Shown here piece by piece: positions 8,009 through 16,461 of a stretch of DNA of 61,271 bases. Both the position numbers and the translations under genes were made by a program. The stretch is from Thermaurantimonas aggregans. Its GTDB lineage: Bacteria > Bacteroidota > Bacteroidia > Flavobacteriales > Schleiferiaceae. The notes below the pieces were generated by a model. That model saw only the letters and a program-made list of their open reading frames with translations, made no database searches and was not told the origin of the DNA. Location: positions 1 to 61,271 of the forward strand of contig NZ_BHZE01000016.1 in assembly GCF_003851885.1 (NCBI RefSeq), read 5' to 3'. How positions within the stretch are numbered: the first letter of the stretch is position 1; every line of letters begins with the position of its first letter.

Positions 8009-8811
8009 TCTTTTAGAGCAAAGCGGATGGGCAATGCGTAGCGTACATTTACTGGGCGATTGTTTTGACGGCCAGGCGACCAGGCGGGCATGTTTTTTAC
8101 AACGCGCAGCGCTTCCTCATCACAGCCGCCACCAATGCCTCTGGCTATTTCCACATCTCTGATTTGGCCACTTTTATCTACAGTAAATTGTACGATTACT
8201 ACACCTTGAATGTTAAGCTCGCGGGCTATTTGTGGGTATTTGATGTTTTCGGCCAAATAGCGCATCAGCGCTTCCCTACCCCCAGGAAATTCAGGTTTAA
8301 TCTCAACCACAGCAAAGAGCACATTTTCTGATTCATCTTCTTTCACTTTCACGTTTTGCTGATCGATCACCACGCTGTCGATGCCTTTTACTGTTTCTGT
8401 ACCCGGATTAGCTTTTTGAAATTCTTCTTGCGTAGGCACGTAGGTTTCTTCGCGCACTTCCTCGTCTTTTTTGATTTCCGGCTTTACAAATTTTATTGTA
8501 GATACCTCTGCGGGTTTTTCGATGGTTTGCTGGGGTTGATTTACCATTTCAATGGGAGGTGGTTGCAGTAGCTGGGAATAAGAAACGACCGTAAGTTGTT
8601 CTACTTTGATGGCGTCCTTTTCGCGGGCTGATTTGATCTTGTACACTAACAGCGGACTACCATAGATGGCAAGTATTAAAACACCCGACACGAAGAGTCC
8701 TATCCATTCGCGTTTCCAGATTTTATGGCGCTCTACAAAACTTCCGTACAGCTTATTGCGTCGGTAGTAGAGCCATTCTTCCCATTGTTTTAGTTCATCA
8801 GGAAGTTTCAT
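8005..8811 (-). CDS. tonB: Energy transducer TonB
   Basis: Couples inner-membrane proton-motive force to TonB-dependent outer-membrane receptors. The 268-residue protein has one membrane segment (about residues 36-57), a short periplasmic linker with PPP and acidic stretches, and a C-terminal TonB domain from about residue 185. That domain includes YPQIARELNIQGVVIVQFTV and CDEEALRVVKNMPAWSPG, the conserved W-P-G turn. The cytoplasmic N-terminal 30 residues are longer than in E. coli TonB, as is usual in Bacteroidota. It is the last gene of exbB-exbD-exbD-tonB, and its start overlaps the preceding exbD by 4 bp. Confidence 0.93.
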   Translation of the reverse strand: MKLPDELKQWEEWLYYRRNKLYGSFVERHKIWKREWIGLFVSGVLILAIYGSPLLVYKIKSAREKDAIKVEQLTVVSYSQLLQPPPIEMVNQPQQTIEKPAEVSTIKFVKPEIKKDEEVREETYVPTQEEFQKANPGTETVKGIDSVVIDQQNVKVKEDESENVLFAVVEIKPEFPGGREALMRYLAENIKYPQIARELNIQGVVIVQFTVDKSGQIRDVEIARGIGGGCDEEALRVVKNMPAWSPGRQNNRPVNVRYALPIRFALKD

Positions 8812-9308
8812 GGTTGTAAAAATTTGGATTCCTGATCGTTGAGTTCATCGAGGGCATACCGGTTGAGCCCGTGGTTATTCAGCGCGTCGATGGTGTGTAC
8901 TACTGTTTCATAAGGAGCTGATGCTGTGGGCTTTATGAAAATTACTGGATCTTTTACTGAATTTTTAAAGGCAGTAAAAAAGTTTTCTGTTTGTTGGACG
9001 TCGTAAAGGAGCAGTTTTTTGAAATCTCCTTCGGGAAGTCCTTGATAATAAAGCACTGTATCTTGCTTGTACGGTATCAGAACCAATACCCTGGAGGCTT
9101 TAATAGCCGGACGCTCGCTCTCTTGTTGTTTCTCTTCAGCAGGCATAATCAGCTCCATGGCAAAGGGTCGTGTTAATGTAGTGGTGAGCATGAAGAAGGT
9201 GAGCAACAAGAAAGCCATATCCACCATGGGATTCATGTCGAGGTCAACCCCCGATTCGAGTATTTTCTTTCGCCAGCGCTGGGCTTTTTTAGAGGTGGTT
9301 TCTTTCAT
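8808..9308 (-). CDS. exbD: ExbD biopolymer transport protein (second copy)
   Basis: A 166-residue ExbD with a single membrane helix (DMNPMVDMAFLLLTFFMLTT, from residue 24) and a periplasmic domain. Asp30 is the conserved membrane aspartate that takes part in proton flow. It is translationally coupled by 4-bp ATGA overlaps to the ExbD upstream and to TonB downstream. Tandem non-identical ExbDs are normal in Bacteroidota. Confidence 0.92.
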   Translation of the reverse strand: MKETTSKKAQRWRKKILESGVDLDMNPMVDMAFLLLTFFMLTTTLTRPFAMELIMPAEEKQQESERPAIKASRVLVLIPYKQDTVLYYQGLPEGDFKKLLLYDVQQTENFFTAFKNSVKDPVIFIKPTASAPYETVVHTIDALNNHGLNRYALDELNDQESKFLQP

Positions 9309-9907
9309 GGCTGTTTTTGAGAGGGCATTTTTTCGGTCAGCAGGTTGAAGCGAAGTATTTTGTTGTCGAGCAGCGTCTTAATCACTTTTTTCACGTGCTG
9401 GTACTCAGTGGCTTTATCTGCCTTAATGGCAACGCGTATGGATGGATTTACAACGCGTGCATATACTACCCAATCGGCCAATTCATTCGAAAGGCTATCG
9501 GTAGGTATCCCCTTCATCGGGTAAAACTTAAGATTTTCCCGGTCATTCAGAAGGTTTGGTAATTCTGAGATAGGCACACCAAAGCCGCTCAAAAGCGAAA
9601 AGTTTTCGATCTGATACTCTGAGAGTTCTAATTCATACCGACGGACTATGTGCTCGATGAGTGCCTTTTTTGAAAATTTGCCATCTATACCAAAAAACAC
9701 TTGTCCGGAGGGATTTACGTAGATTGTCATCACACTCACTTCTGGCATGTGGATTTCGGCATTAGAAGTAGGTAAAATCACTTCAGTGGGGTCGTCGGTG
9801 CGAAAGGAAGTGGACAACATAAAAAAAGTGACCAGCAGAAAGGCCATGTCCACCATGGGATTCATGTCGAGCTTTACAATTTTGGGACGAGCCTTTTCAA
9901 TAGCCAT
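9305..9907 (-). CDS. exbD: ExbD biopolymer transport protein (first copy)
   Basis: A 200-residue ExbD. The helix begins LDMNPMVDMAFLLVTFFML at residue 13, with Asp20 as the proton-carrying residue. The periplasmic part is longer than in its neighbour and differs in sequence, so the pair may form a heteromeric stator. It lies 2 bp downstream of exbB and overlaps the next exbD by 4 bp. Confidence 0.92.
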   Translation of the reverse strand: MAIEKARPKIVKLDMNPMVDMAFLLVTFFMLSTSFRTDDPTEVILPTSNAEIHMPEVSVMTIYVNPSGQVFFGIDGKFSKKALIEHIVRRYELELSEYQIENFSLLSGFGVPISELPNLLNDRENLKFYPMKGIPTDSLSNELADWVVYARVVNPSIRVAIKADKATEYQHVKKVIKTLLDNKILRFNLLTEKMPSQKQP

Positions 9908-9909
9908 TT

Positions 9910-10701
9910 TCAGGCAGTTTGAAGTTTAAAATATTGAGCGATGGAAAAGTTGAGTTCGTCTATTGAGTAAATAATTTGCTCAATTTGAGTGGCTAAGTAG
10001 TTGTAAACAATAATGCCGACAGCTGCGGTTGGAATACCTAAAGCTGTAGTAACCAGTGCCTGAGAAATACCGTTAGCCAAACCTACAGCATCGGGCGCCC
10101 CTACGCGAGCCATCGAGGCAAAGGCTACAATCATACCCGTAACCGTACCCAACAGACCGATTAAAGTAGAAATCTGGGCAAGGGTAGAAATGACAACCAT
10201 ATTTTTTTGCAGGATGGGAATTTCGAGCTGAGTTGCTTCTTCGAGCTCGGTTTCGATCCAGGCAATTTTTTCGGCTTGAGTAGCTTCAGGATGCGCTTGT
10301 TCCCACTGATGATATGCCTGCAGAGCAGATTTTACTACATTTCCCAGTGCACCTCTGTGCTGATCGCATAGCGCATAGATGTCTTCCCACTTTTTTTGTT
10401 TCAAGAGGTTTCGAACCTCTGACACAAAAAGCTGAGTTTGAATCTGACCATATGCTCTGCGAAGTGTAATGAGCCTTTCGACGGCATAAGCGATAAGAAT
10501 AATTTGAAAGGAAATAAGCACCACGACCAATGGCCCCCCTTTGTACATTACACCGAGATAATTGCCCTTGATGGGTTCTCCCGTATTAACACCCCCTACA
10601 AAGTTGCTTCCTGCACCAAGAATCTTTTCATAAATCAACCAAGCCAGCACGAGAGCAATTGGAATGACAAGTGCGGCAAACCAACGTTGGTAATTTTTCA
10701 T
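9910..10701 (-). CDS. exbB: ExbB/TolQ/MotA-family proton channel
   Basis: A 263-residue inner-membrane channel subunit. Hydrophobic segments lie at about residues 9-30, 55-76, 163-190 and 205-235. The family core is GLLGTVTGMIVAFASMA followed by ISQALVTTALGIPTAAVG. It has an extra N-terminal helix and a GGVNTGEP loop relative to E. coli ExbB, as Bacteroidota proteins do. First gene of the operon; a -7 element (TAGCTTTG) lies 20 bp upstream. Confidence 0.93.
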   Translation of the reverse strand: MKNYQRWFAALVIPIALVLAWLIYEKILGAGSNFVGGVNTGEPIKGNYLGVMYKGGPLVVVLISFQIILIAYAVERLITLRRAYGQIQTQLFVSEVRNLLKQKKWEDIYALCDQHRGALGNVVKSALQAYHQWEQAHPEATQAEKIAWIETELEEATQLEIPILQKNMVVISTLAQISTLIGLLGTVTGMIVAFASMARVGAPDAVGLANGISQALVTTALGIPTAAVGIIVYNYLATQIEQIIYSIDELNFSIAQYFKLQTA

Positions 10702-10720
10702 TTTTATTTTTTTAGTAAAG

Positions 10721-10728
10721 CAAAGCTA
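10721..10728 (-). promoter_or_regulatory. -7 element of exbB operon
   Basis: TAGCTTTG on the minus strand fits TAnnTTTG, 20 bp before the exbB ATG. No good -33 box was found at the usual spacing. Confidence 0.45.
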
Positions 10729-10780
10729 AAAATCCTCTTACAAGATATGACGATTGTCAGATATTGATGTGTATAGAATA

Positions 10781-10803
10781 AAAAAACCGGCCCAAGGCCG
10801 GTT
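10781..10803 (-). terminator. Terminator between bpuR and exbB
   Basis: Perfect 8-bp GC-rich stem (AACCGGCC / GGCCGGTT, 3-nt loop) followed on the minus strand by seven T residues. It separates the BpuR transcript from the exbB operon. Confidence 0.9.
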
Positions 10804-10833
10804 AGTAAAGATCAAAAAGTGAGAATGGGAATT

Positions 10834-11190
10834 TTATAGATCTTCAAAATCGAGAGACTTTTCTGACCGACGAGAAGAGAAATATTTTTCTTTATTGAAG
10901 TTTGGATCGTGTTTTTCAGAAATTACTTCTTCGCCTTTTTCATTGATGATAAATTCTGTAATATCGTCAAGCATCTGTTTGAAGGCGTTAAAATCCTCTT
11001 TGTAGAGATAAATTTTGTGTTTTTTGTAATAAAACTCACCTGAACCTTCAGTTAATTTTTTGCTTTCAGTAATGGTGAGATAGTAATCGTTAGCTTTAGT
11101 TGCACGCACGTCAAAAAAGTACGTTCTGCTTCCAGCTCTTAGAACTTTGGAATAAATTTCCTCTTTGTCCATATTGTCTTTCTCCTGCAT
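10834..11190 (-). CDS. bpuR: PUR-family DNA/RNA-binding protein (DUF3276, BpuR-like)
   Basis: A 118-residue single-PUR-repeat protein. The core is SKVLRAGSRTYFFDVRATKAND followed by YYLTITESKK, then KHKIYLYKEDFNAFKQML. Family members bind single-stranded nucleic acid and act as regulators. The acidic tail SEKSLDFEDL is typical of Bacteroidota members. The start could also be the internal ATG at 11172 (MDKEEIYSK), which fits family length better. It has its own near-ideal promoter and a terminator. Confidence 0.88.
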   Translation of the reverse strand: MQEKDNMDKEEIYSKVLRAGSRTYFFDVRATKANDYYLTITESKKLTEGSGEFYYKKHKIYLYKEDFNAFKQMLDDITEFIINEKGEEVISEKHDPNFNKEKYFSSRRSEKSLDFEDL

Positions 11191-11212
11191 GATGGTTAGT
11201 GTTGATATGCCA

Positions 11213-11243
11213 CAAAAATATTTTTTTCCCTGAAAACAACAAA
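11213..11243 (-). promoter_or_regulatory. Full consensus promoter of bpuR
   Basis: On the minus strand, TTTG, 19 bp, then TATTTTTG: an exact match to the Bacteroidota housekeeping promoter. It starts 23 bp before the upstream ATG. Confidence 0.75.
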
Positions 11244-11305
11244 TGAAATTTGGTAGATGTGTGGCTCAGAAATAAAAAATTCCGCTAACAGAGCGGAACT
11301 GGAAG

Positions 11306-11389
11306 TGCCCAGGACTGGACTCGAACCAGCACGCCCGAACGGGCACCACCCCCTCAAAGTGGCTTGGCTACCAATTTCAACACCTGGGC
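11306..11389 (-). tRNA. tRNA-Leu (GAG)
   Basis: 84 nt. The 7-bp acceptor stem (GCCCAGG / CCTGGGC) has discriminator A. The anticodon stem CCACT/GGTGG encloses loop TTGAGGG, giving anticodon GAG. There is a long class II variable arm (GCCCGTTCGGGC) and a TTCGAGT T-loop. CCA is not encoded. Strand minus, 17 bp downstream of tRNA-Lys. Confidence 0.95.
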
Positions 11390-11406
11390 AAAATATTTTG
11401 GGGGAG

Positions 11407-11479
11407 TGACTCGGCTGGGGCTCGAACCCAGGACCCCAACATTAAAAGTGTTGTGCTCTACCTGCTGAGCTACCGAGTC
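11407..11479 (-). tRNA. tRNA-Lys (TTT)
   Basis: 73 nt. Acceptor stem GACTCGG / CCGAGTC with discriminator A. Anticodon stem CAACA / TGTTG encloses loop CTTTTAA, giving anticodon TTT. The T-arm GGGTTCGAGCCC is canonical. CCA is not encoded. It is transcribed before tRNA-Leu, probably as one transcript. Confidence 0.96.
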
Positions 11480-11672
11480 TTGAGTTGTTATCTCGTTGTT
11501 TGGGGCTGCAAATATATGGCGATTTTTTATCTTTAATAGCCTCAATTTCCTTTTTAGAAAAATTTCACAATCTCGGGTTTAAGGCATCATTTCAATTCTA
11601 CGCTTTGATTCATGTTATGAATTTTTAAACGCGTGCAACCATTTGCATATCCCAATGCATCTTACAGGTGAG

Positions 11673-11680
11673 TATTTTTG
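11673..11680 (+). promoter_or_regulatory. -7 element upstream of ECF sigma gene
   Basis: TATTTTTG fits TAnnTTTG, 20 bp before the GTG start. A TTTG at 11642 is too far away for a standard -33 box, so the promoter is likely weak or activated. Confidence 0.4.
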
Positions 11681-11700
11681 AAAGTAATACGTGAATTGTC

Positions 11701-12255
11701 GTGAAGATAAGTGAGGATGAACTGATTGAGGCATTAAAAAAAGGCAAGGTGGAGGCACAAGAACGATTTTACCAGCGCTTCGCACCTAAAATACTTGCAG
11801 TGTGCTACAGATATCTGACTGATGAAGATGAAGCCGAAGATATGATGATTCAGTCGCTGTTAAGGGCGCTGCAAAATATTGCATCCTATAAAGCTGTAGG
11901 CACATTAGAAGGATGGGTAAAGCGCATAGCTGTAAACGAATGTCTGAAACAGCTCAGGAAAAAGTCTGCATTTCAAATGGTGCCACTTCACGAAGTAGAA
12001 GAGGAAGACAACGATTTTGCATTTGAAGATGCCGACATCACATATCTGCTCGACCTTATTCGCAGTTTACCAGAAGGCTATCGAACAGTCTTTAATCTCT
12101 ATGTCATTGAAGGCTACAGCCATTCGGAAATCGCTGGGATGCTCGGTATTAGTATGGGCACATCAAAATCCCAGCTCAGCCGAGCAAGGGCTATTCTGAA
12201 GGAAAAACTTATGAAAACCCATCAAATTAATCGCTCAAATGAAAGGGAATATTGA
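11701..12255 (+). CDS. ECF-type RNA polymerase sigma factor
   Basis: A 184-residue sigma-70 family protein. Region 2 spans about residues 20-95 (ERFYQRFAPKILAVCYRYL and DEAEDMMIQSLLRAL, the -10-binding helix). Region 4 is at about 125-175 (LPEGYRTVFNLYVIEGYSHS and EIAGMLGISMGTSKSQLSRA, the helix-turn-helix). There is no region 1 or 3. The start is GTG at 11701. The last 17 bp overlap the next gene, implying translational coupling to a probable membrane-bound regulator. No extra C-terminal domain. Confidence 0.92.
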   Translation: MKISEDELIEALKKGKVEAQERFYQRFAPKILAVCYRYLTDEDEAEDMMIQSLLRALQNIASYKAVGTLEGWVKRIAVNECLKQLRKKSAFQMVPLHEVEEEDNDFAFEDADITYLLDLIRSLPEGYRTVFNLYVIEGYSHSEIAGMLGISMGTSKSQLSRARAILKEKLMKTHQINRSNEREY

Positions 12256-12982
12256 TCGATTTTTTAAAGAAAAATTGGAGGATTTAGAAATACAGCCAAG
12301 GCAGGAATCGAAAACCATTTTTCTAAAAAAAGCAGCTCAACATAAATCAAAGCAAATGTTTCGAGTTGCCACTGGTGCTTCAGCTGCTGTTATCTTGATT
12401 TTATCTAGTGGTTATTTCCTGATTAAAGATGTAGTTCAAACTCCAAAAACATCACTAACTATTTTCAAAGAAAATGAGAAATCTTCAGATGAAAACTTTA
12501 AACCTGGAGCATATAAAATTATTGATAAAGAAAATCATTCTACTGTGATCTATTCTAATGAAAAAAGGGTATATTCAAGAGGGAAATATGCCACAATAAA
12601 AAATGACAATCCAATTGAGGACAATTCTTTAGTTTTTTCACAGGTAAGTGATTTTAATTTTAAAGATACTACAGTGACGGAAACCACCGAAAATATTTCT
12701 CCAGCAAAGCCTGAAATAGAAATAAAAGTTACCGGTTTTTCAGAACAAATTGTCCATTATGCCATGGCTGAGTCTATGGAAAAGCAAACACAAATCACTT
12801 TTCAGCTATTAAATCAAAAATTTATCGTTCAATCGCCTGTAATCGAAGAAGTTGATCAGGCGTATCATCAATTGAAAAAAGGTATTAAAGATTTCTCTTT
12901 AGCTGATGCCAGCCGGACTATTTCAAATAATCTTTTTGATCGAATTTCATCAAGAAAAAACCAAAATCAAAATAATAATTAA
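12239..12982 (+). CDS. Single-pass membrane protein, probable anti-sigma factor
   Basis: A 247-residue protein with a charged cytoplasmic N-terminal 38 residues, one membrane segment (about 39-62) and a low-complexity, Lys/Asn/Glu-rich periplasmic part. No zinc-binding anti-sigma motif (HxxxCxxC) is present, so the assignment rests on position: it overlaps the sigma gene by 17 bp and is followed after 2 bp by an outer-membrane-type protein. It is AT-rich compared with its neighbours. Family not recognised. Confidence 0.65.
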   Translation: MKGNIDRFFKEKLEDLEIQPRQESKTIFLKKAAQHKSKQMFRVATGASAAVILILSSGYFLIKDVVQTPKTSLTIFKENEKSSDENFKPGAYKIIDKENHSTVIYSNEKRVYSRGKYATIKNDNPIEDNSLVFSQVSDFNFKDTTVTETTENISPAKPEIEIKVTGFSEQIVHYAMAESMEKQTQITFQLLNQKFIVQSPVIEEVDQAYHQLKKGIKDFSLADASRTISNNLFDRISSRKNQNQNNN

Positions 12983-12984
12983 TT

Positions 12985-14166
12985 ATGAAAAAAGTTCTGT
13001 TAACAGCAACGGTGCTATTCGGCACACATTTTATGACCAATATGGTAGCTCAGCAAAGAGGTTCTACTACTGATACAGTACCCAAAGTATCCATTAAAAT
13101 AGAGGTGGACGGTACCCAAATAGCCATCAATACGCCAGACATACGCACAATCAGTGAGAAAGAACTCGACGAAGTCATTAAAAAGATTACCCGAAATGCT
13201 CAAAAAATTGCACACAAAATGCAGTTAATGATTCAACGGATTGAGTACTTGCGCGAACAGAATGCTCTGGATCCCCGTGAGGCTGATTCTCTTTTAAAAG
13301 AAATTGTAGAAGCAGTGGATGAGGGCTTAGCGTTCAGCAAGATGTCTAAAGACAATTGGAAAACGTATCTCGATGACCATTTTGAGAAAACAAATGATCA
13401 ACTCGAAAGAATAGAAGACCGCATACAGGAACTCGAAAATGGTGCAGGTATAGCTTATCAGCCGCCTGCTGGAAATTTAAAAAAACCTGATAAACCTGGA
13501 CTCTATTTCAAACGCGACTCTGTCCATGAATTTAAATTTCCGAAATACAGTTCAGGACATAAAGCATCTGTCTTCCATTTTTCATTTGGGGTCAATCAAT
13601 TAGGTGATAACAGTATTTTAAACGCCGATTTGTTGCGCTCATGGACTTTTGCCATAGGCTTGCACGGCAATCGAAAATTTACCAAAACTAGTGTTGCAGG
13701 CCTGTATTACGGTCTCTCTTACCGATGGACAGCTTTTGGTTTGCCAAACGAAGTGCGCATGGTAGCAGCCCCTTCAGGTATTCAGTTTGTAAACGATCCA
13801 CAATCCACAGCTACGCACAGCCGGCTAAGAAGTCAATCGATCGAAGTTCCACTACTGCTCACATTTTCGCACAAAAAAGGCTTCATCGACGGTTTTTATT
13901 TCGGTTTGGGCATGTTCGGCGGCTGGAGATTTAACAACAGTACATTCGTACGAGACCTTACAGCCAACAACGATATGAAGCGAGAAACAGTGACTTATGC
14001 AAATTTTCACATAAATCCACTCTACGCCGGTGCAAGAGCCATTTTTGGCGTTCGAGGCGTCACAGCCACGGTATCCTATGAATTTTTTTCTTATTTCAGA
14101 GAAAGAGCAAATCTCCCAACATTAAATCTTCTGAGTTTTACACTGGGTATTGATCTAACTGATTGA
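12985..14166 (+). CDS. Predicted outer-membrane beta-barrel protein with coiled coil
   Basis: A signal peptide (about residues 1-22, ending MVAQ) is followed by a coiled-coil region at about 55-150 (heptads in KELDEVIKKITRNAQKIA, DQLERIEDRIQELEN). A beta-barrel-like C-terminal half has alternating strands and ends LGIDLTD. It may be the target or output of the upstream sigma/membrane protein pair. No family name can be given. Confidence 0.6.
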   Translation: MKKVLLTATVLFGTHFMTNMVAQQRGSTTDTVPKVSIKIEVDGTQIAINTPDIRTISEKELDEVIKKITRNAQKIAHKMQLMIQRIEYLREQNALDPREADSLLKEIVEAVDEGLAFSKMSKDNWKTYLDDHFEKTNDQLERIEDRIQELENGAGIAYQPPAGNLKKPDKPGLYFKRDSVHEFKFPKYSSGHKASVFHFSFGVNQLGDNSILNADLLRSWTFAIGLHGNRKFTKTSVAGLYYGLSYRWTAFGLPNEVRMVAAPSGIQFVNDPQSTATHSRLRSQSIEVPLLLTFSHKKGFIDGFYFGLGMFGGWRFNNSTFVRDLTANNDMKRETVTYANFHINPLYAGARAIFGVRGVTATVSYEFFSYFRERANLPTLNLLSFTLGIDLTD

Positions 14167-14205
14167 ATTACACCCTTTTTTTCTGATTTATGTAAATGTC
14201 ACTTG

Positions 14206-14231
14206 CCCCGGTTTCCAAACCGGGGTTTTTC
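14206..14231 (+). terminator. Terminator of the sigma-factor operon
   Basis: Perfect stem CCCCGGTTT / AAACCGGGG with a tiny loop, then TTTTT, 40 bp after the last gene. Confidence 0.88.
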
Positions 14232-14253
14232 CTGTATTTATAGAAAAAAACTA

Positions 14254-14285
14254 TTGGAAGTAACTTTTAAGTGTATGTACATTTG
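14254..14285 (+). promoter_or_regulatory. Promoter of pirin gene
   Basis: TTG at 14254, a 21-bp spacer and TACATTTG (14278-14285), 28 bp before the start codon. Confidence 0.5.
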
Positions 14286-14313
14286 TTTCAAATAAAATTT
14301 TAAAAATTAAAAT

Positions 14314-15027
14314 ATGAAAATCAACATTTTAAAATCAGAAAATAGAGGAAAAGCTGATTTAGGTTGGCTCAAAACCAGATATAGTTTTAGTTTTTCAAAT
14401 TACTTTAATCCTAGTCGAATGCATTTCGGCATGCTGCGTGTGCTCAACGATGATCACATCGCCGGAGGTATGGGCTTCGGCATGCACCCACACGACAATA
14501 TGGAAATCATTACCATCCCTACCGCAGGAGGATTGCGTCATCGCGACAGCATGGGCAATAGCGCCACCGTACACGCCGGTGAAGTGCAGGTGATGAGTGC
14601 TGGCAAAGGCATTTACCACAGCGAAGTAAATCCATATCATGAGCCGGTTGAGCTTTTTCAGATCTGGATTTTCCCCGACAAGGACAATGTAGAGCCGCGC
14701 TATGATCAGAAGGCTTATACAGAAATGCTACATCCAGGAGAGTGGACGCTCATTGTCGGTCCGCAAGGTGCATCAGATGAGGCCCTCTGGATTCATCAGA
14801 ATGCGTACTTGTCGTTGCTAAAGGGCACAGATACAGCCCTTACAACTGAGTATCGTCCTTTTACTGAAGGACAGGGACTTTATTTGATGGTGATTGAAGG
14901 AAGCGCTACAGTAGAAGGAATGCCACTCAGCCGACGCGATAGCATAGAAGTGACAGAATTCGAAAAACTTCAGCTTGAAATAGCACCCAACACACAACTA
15001 CTGGCTATCGAAGTACCGATGCGTTAA
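14314..15027 (+). CDS. Pirin family protein (YhhW-like bicupin)
   Basis: A 237-residue bicupin. The metal-binding set of the N-terminal cupin is intact: His58, His60 (GMHPHDNMEII), His102 and Glu104 (GIYHSEVNP). This matches quercetinase-active YhhW-type pirins. The C-terminal cupin is degenerate, as usual. The physiological role of bacterial members is uncertain; quercetin 2,3-dioxygenase activity is a property of the family, not proven here. Monocistronic, with its own promoter and a terminator shared with the convergent dehydrogenase. Confidence 0.92.
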   Translation: MKINILKSENRGKADLGWLKTRYSFSFSNYFNPSRMHFGMLRVLNDDHIAGGMGFGMHPHDNMEIITIPTAGGLRHRDSMGNSATVHAGEVQVMSAGKGIYHSEVNPYHEPVELFQIWIFPDKDNVEPRYDQKAYTEMLHPGEWTLIVGPQGASDEALWIHQNAYLSLLKGTDTALTTEYRPFTEGQGLYLMVIEGSATVEGMPLSRRDSIEVTEFEKLQLEIAPNTQLLAIEVPMR

Positions 15028-15074
15028 TTACTCGCTTTTGATTTGCATAAAAAGAAAAAGCTGGTTAAAAGAGA

Positions 15075-15112
15075 AAACCCTGAAGGCTTTCTACGAGTAG
15101 ACTTCAGGGTTT
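15075..15112. terminator. Hairpin between convergent pirin and glutaryl-CoA dehydrogenase genes
   Basis: 11-bp stem AAACCCTGAAG / CTTCAGGGTTT with a 16-nt loop. The adjacent T-runs are short, so strength is uncertain in both directions. Confidence 0.6.
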
Positions 15113-15138
15113 ACAGTCTTAAACCTTTGTAAAGAAAA

Positions 15139-16317
15139 TTATTTAAAAGCCTGGATACCGGTAATGTCAGCACCAGTAATCAGCAAGTGAATGTCGTGGG
15201 TACCTTCGTAGGTAATCACTGACTCTAGATTCATCATGTGGCGCATGATTGGATAATCGCCGGTGATGCCCATTCCGCCCAGTATCTGGCGAGCTTCACG
15301 AGCAATTTTGAGAGCCATTTCCACATTGTTGCGCTTAGCCATTGAGATTTGGGCAGAAGTGGCCCTGTCTTCATTGCGAAGTACACCCAATCGCCAGGCT
15401 AACAGCTGCGCTTTGGTAATCTCGGTGATCATTTCAGCCAGTTTTTTTTGCTGAAGCTGAAACGCTGCAATTGGTTTATCAAACTGTATGCGCTGTTTGG
15501 CATAGCGCAATGCAGTATCGTAGCAATCCATAGCAACGCCAATAGCGCCCCAGGCGATACCGTAGCGAGCACTGTCGAGACATGAAAGGGGGGCGCCTAA
15601 ACCAGAACGACCTGGAAGCAGATTTTCCTTTGGCACGCGCACATTGTCGAAAACCAGCTCTCCGGTAGCACTGGCGCGCAGGCTCCACTTATTTTTTGTT
15701 TCAGGTGTAGTAAATCCTTCCATTCCGCGCTCTACGATCAGCCCGTGAATTCGGCCCTCTTCGTTTTTTGCCCATACTACGGCAATGTCGCAGATCGGAG
15801 CATTGCTGATCCACATCTTGCTGCCGTTGAGCAAGTAGTGGTCGCCCATGTCGCGGAAGTTGGTCACCATGCCGCCGGGATTAGAGCCATAATTAGGCTC
15901 AGTGAGACCGAAAGCTCCCAAATATTCCCCGGAAGCGAGTTTTGGAAGGTATTTGCGCTTTTGTTCTTCAGTGCCGTATTTGTAAATGGGAAACATCACC
16001 AGCGACGACTGTACTGAGCAGGTAGAGCGAATACCGCTGTCACCGCGCTCGATCTCCTGCATCATTAGCCCGTAAGAAATGTAGTCAAGGCCTGCTCCGC
16101 CGTATTCCTGAGGTATAAATGGCCCATAGGCACCGATCTCTGCTAAACCTTTTCTCAAATGCGCCGGAAATTCAGCACGCTGGGCGTACTCTTCGATGAT
16201 GGGTGTCACTTCGCGTTTCACCCATTCACGGGTAGTATCGCGCACCAGTTTGTGCTCTTCGCTCAGCAATTCATCCACCAGATAGTAATCCGGCGCTTGA
16301 AACAAATCGTTACTCAT
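15139..16317 (-). CDS. gcdH: Glutaryl-CoA dehydrogenase
   Basis: Oxidative decarboxylation of glutaryl-CoA to crotonyl-CoA in lysine/tryptophan catabolism. The 392-residue protein carries the hallmarks that separate GCDH from other acyl-CoA dehydrogenases: RGDSGIRSTCSVQSSLVM, whose Arg97-Ser98 match the glutarate-carboxylate binding pair; LTEPNYGSNP; and the C-terminal YEGTHDIH with Glu371 as base, ending ITGIQAF. I chose the ATG at 16317 (MSNDLFQ); an upstream start at 16362 would add 15 residues with no conserved features. One oddity is Asn in place of the usual Asp in the GSD flavin loop. Confidence 0.93.
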   Translation of the reverse strand: MSNDLFQAPDYYLVDELLSEEHKLVRDTTREWVKREVTPIIEEYAQRAEFPAHLRKGLAEIGAYGPFIPQEYGGAGLDYISYGLMMQEIERGDSGIRSTCSVQSSLVMFPIYKYGTEEQKRKYLPKLASGEYLGAFGLTEPNYGSNPGGMVTNFRDMGDHYLLNGSKMWISNAPICDIAVVWAKNEEGRIHGLIVERGMEGFTTPETKNKWSLRASATGELVFDNVRVPKENLLPGRSGLGAPLSCLDSARYGIAWGAIGVAMDCYDTALRYAKQRIQFDKPIAAFQLQQKKLAEMITEITKAQLLAWRLGVLRNEDRATSAQISMAKRNNVEMALKIAREARQILGGMGITGDYPIMRHMMNLESVITYEGTHDIHLLITGADITGIQAFK

Positions 16318-16461
16318 ATCACATTGCGTTAATCCTTGGCAAATGTACACGCCCTTACGCATCCTTTTTCCTAACTCTTCAGCACCTTAATAGTTTGTAA
16401 TAAATTGAATTTCAGAAAACTTTTTTAAAAGGTAAACATCTAAAGAGATTGATGTTGCCTA

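Noticed and set aside
11306-11479. tRNA pair as an integration site for a mobile element
   Set aside because: Both tRNAs are intact. No integrase, direct repeat of a tRNA 3' end or foreign-looking cargo lies next to them.
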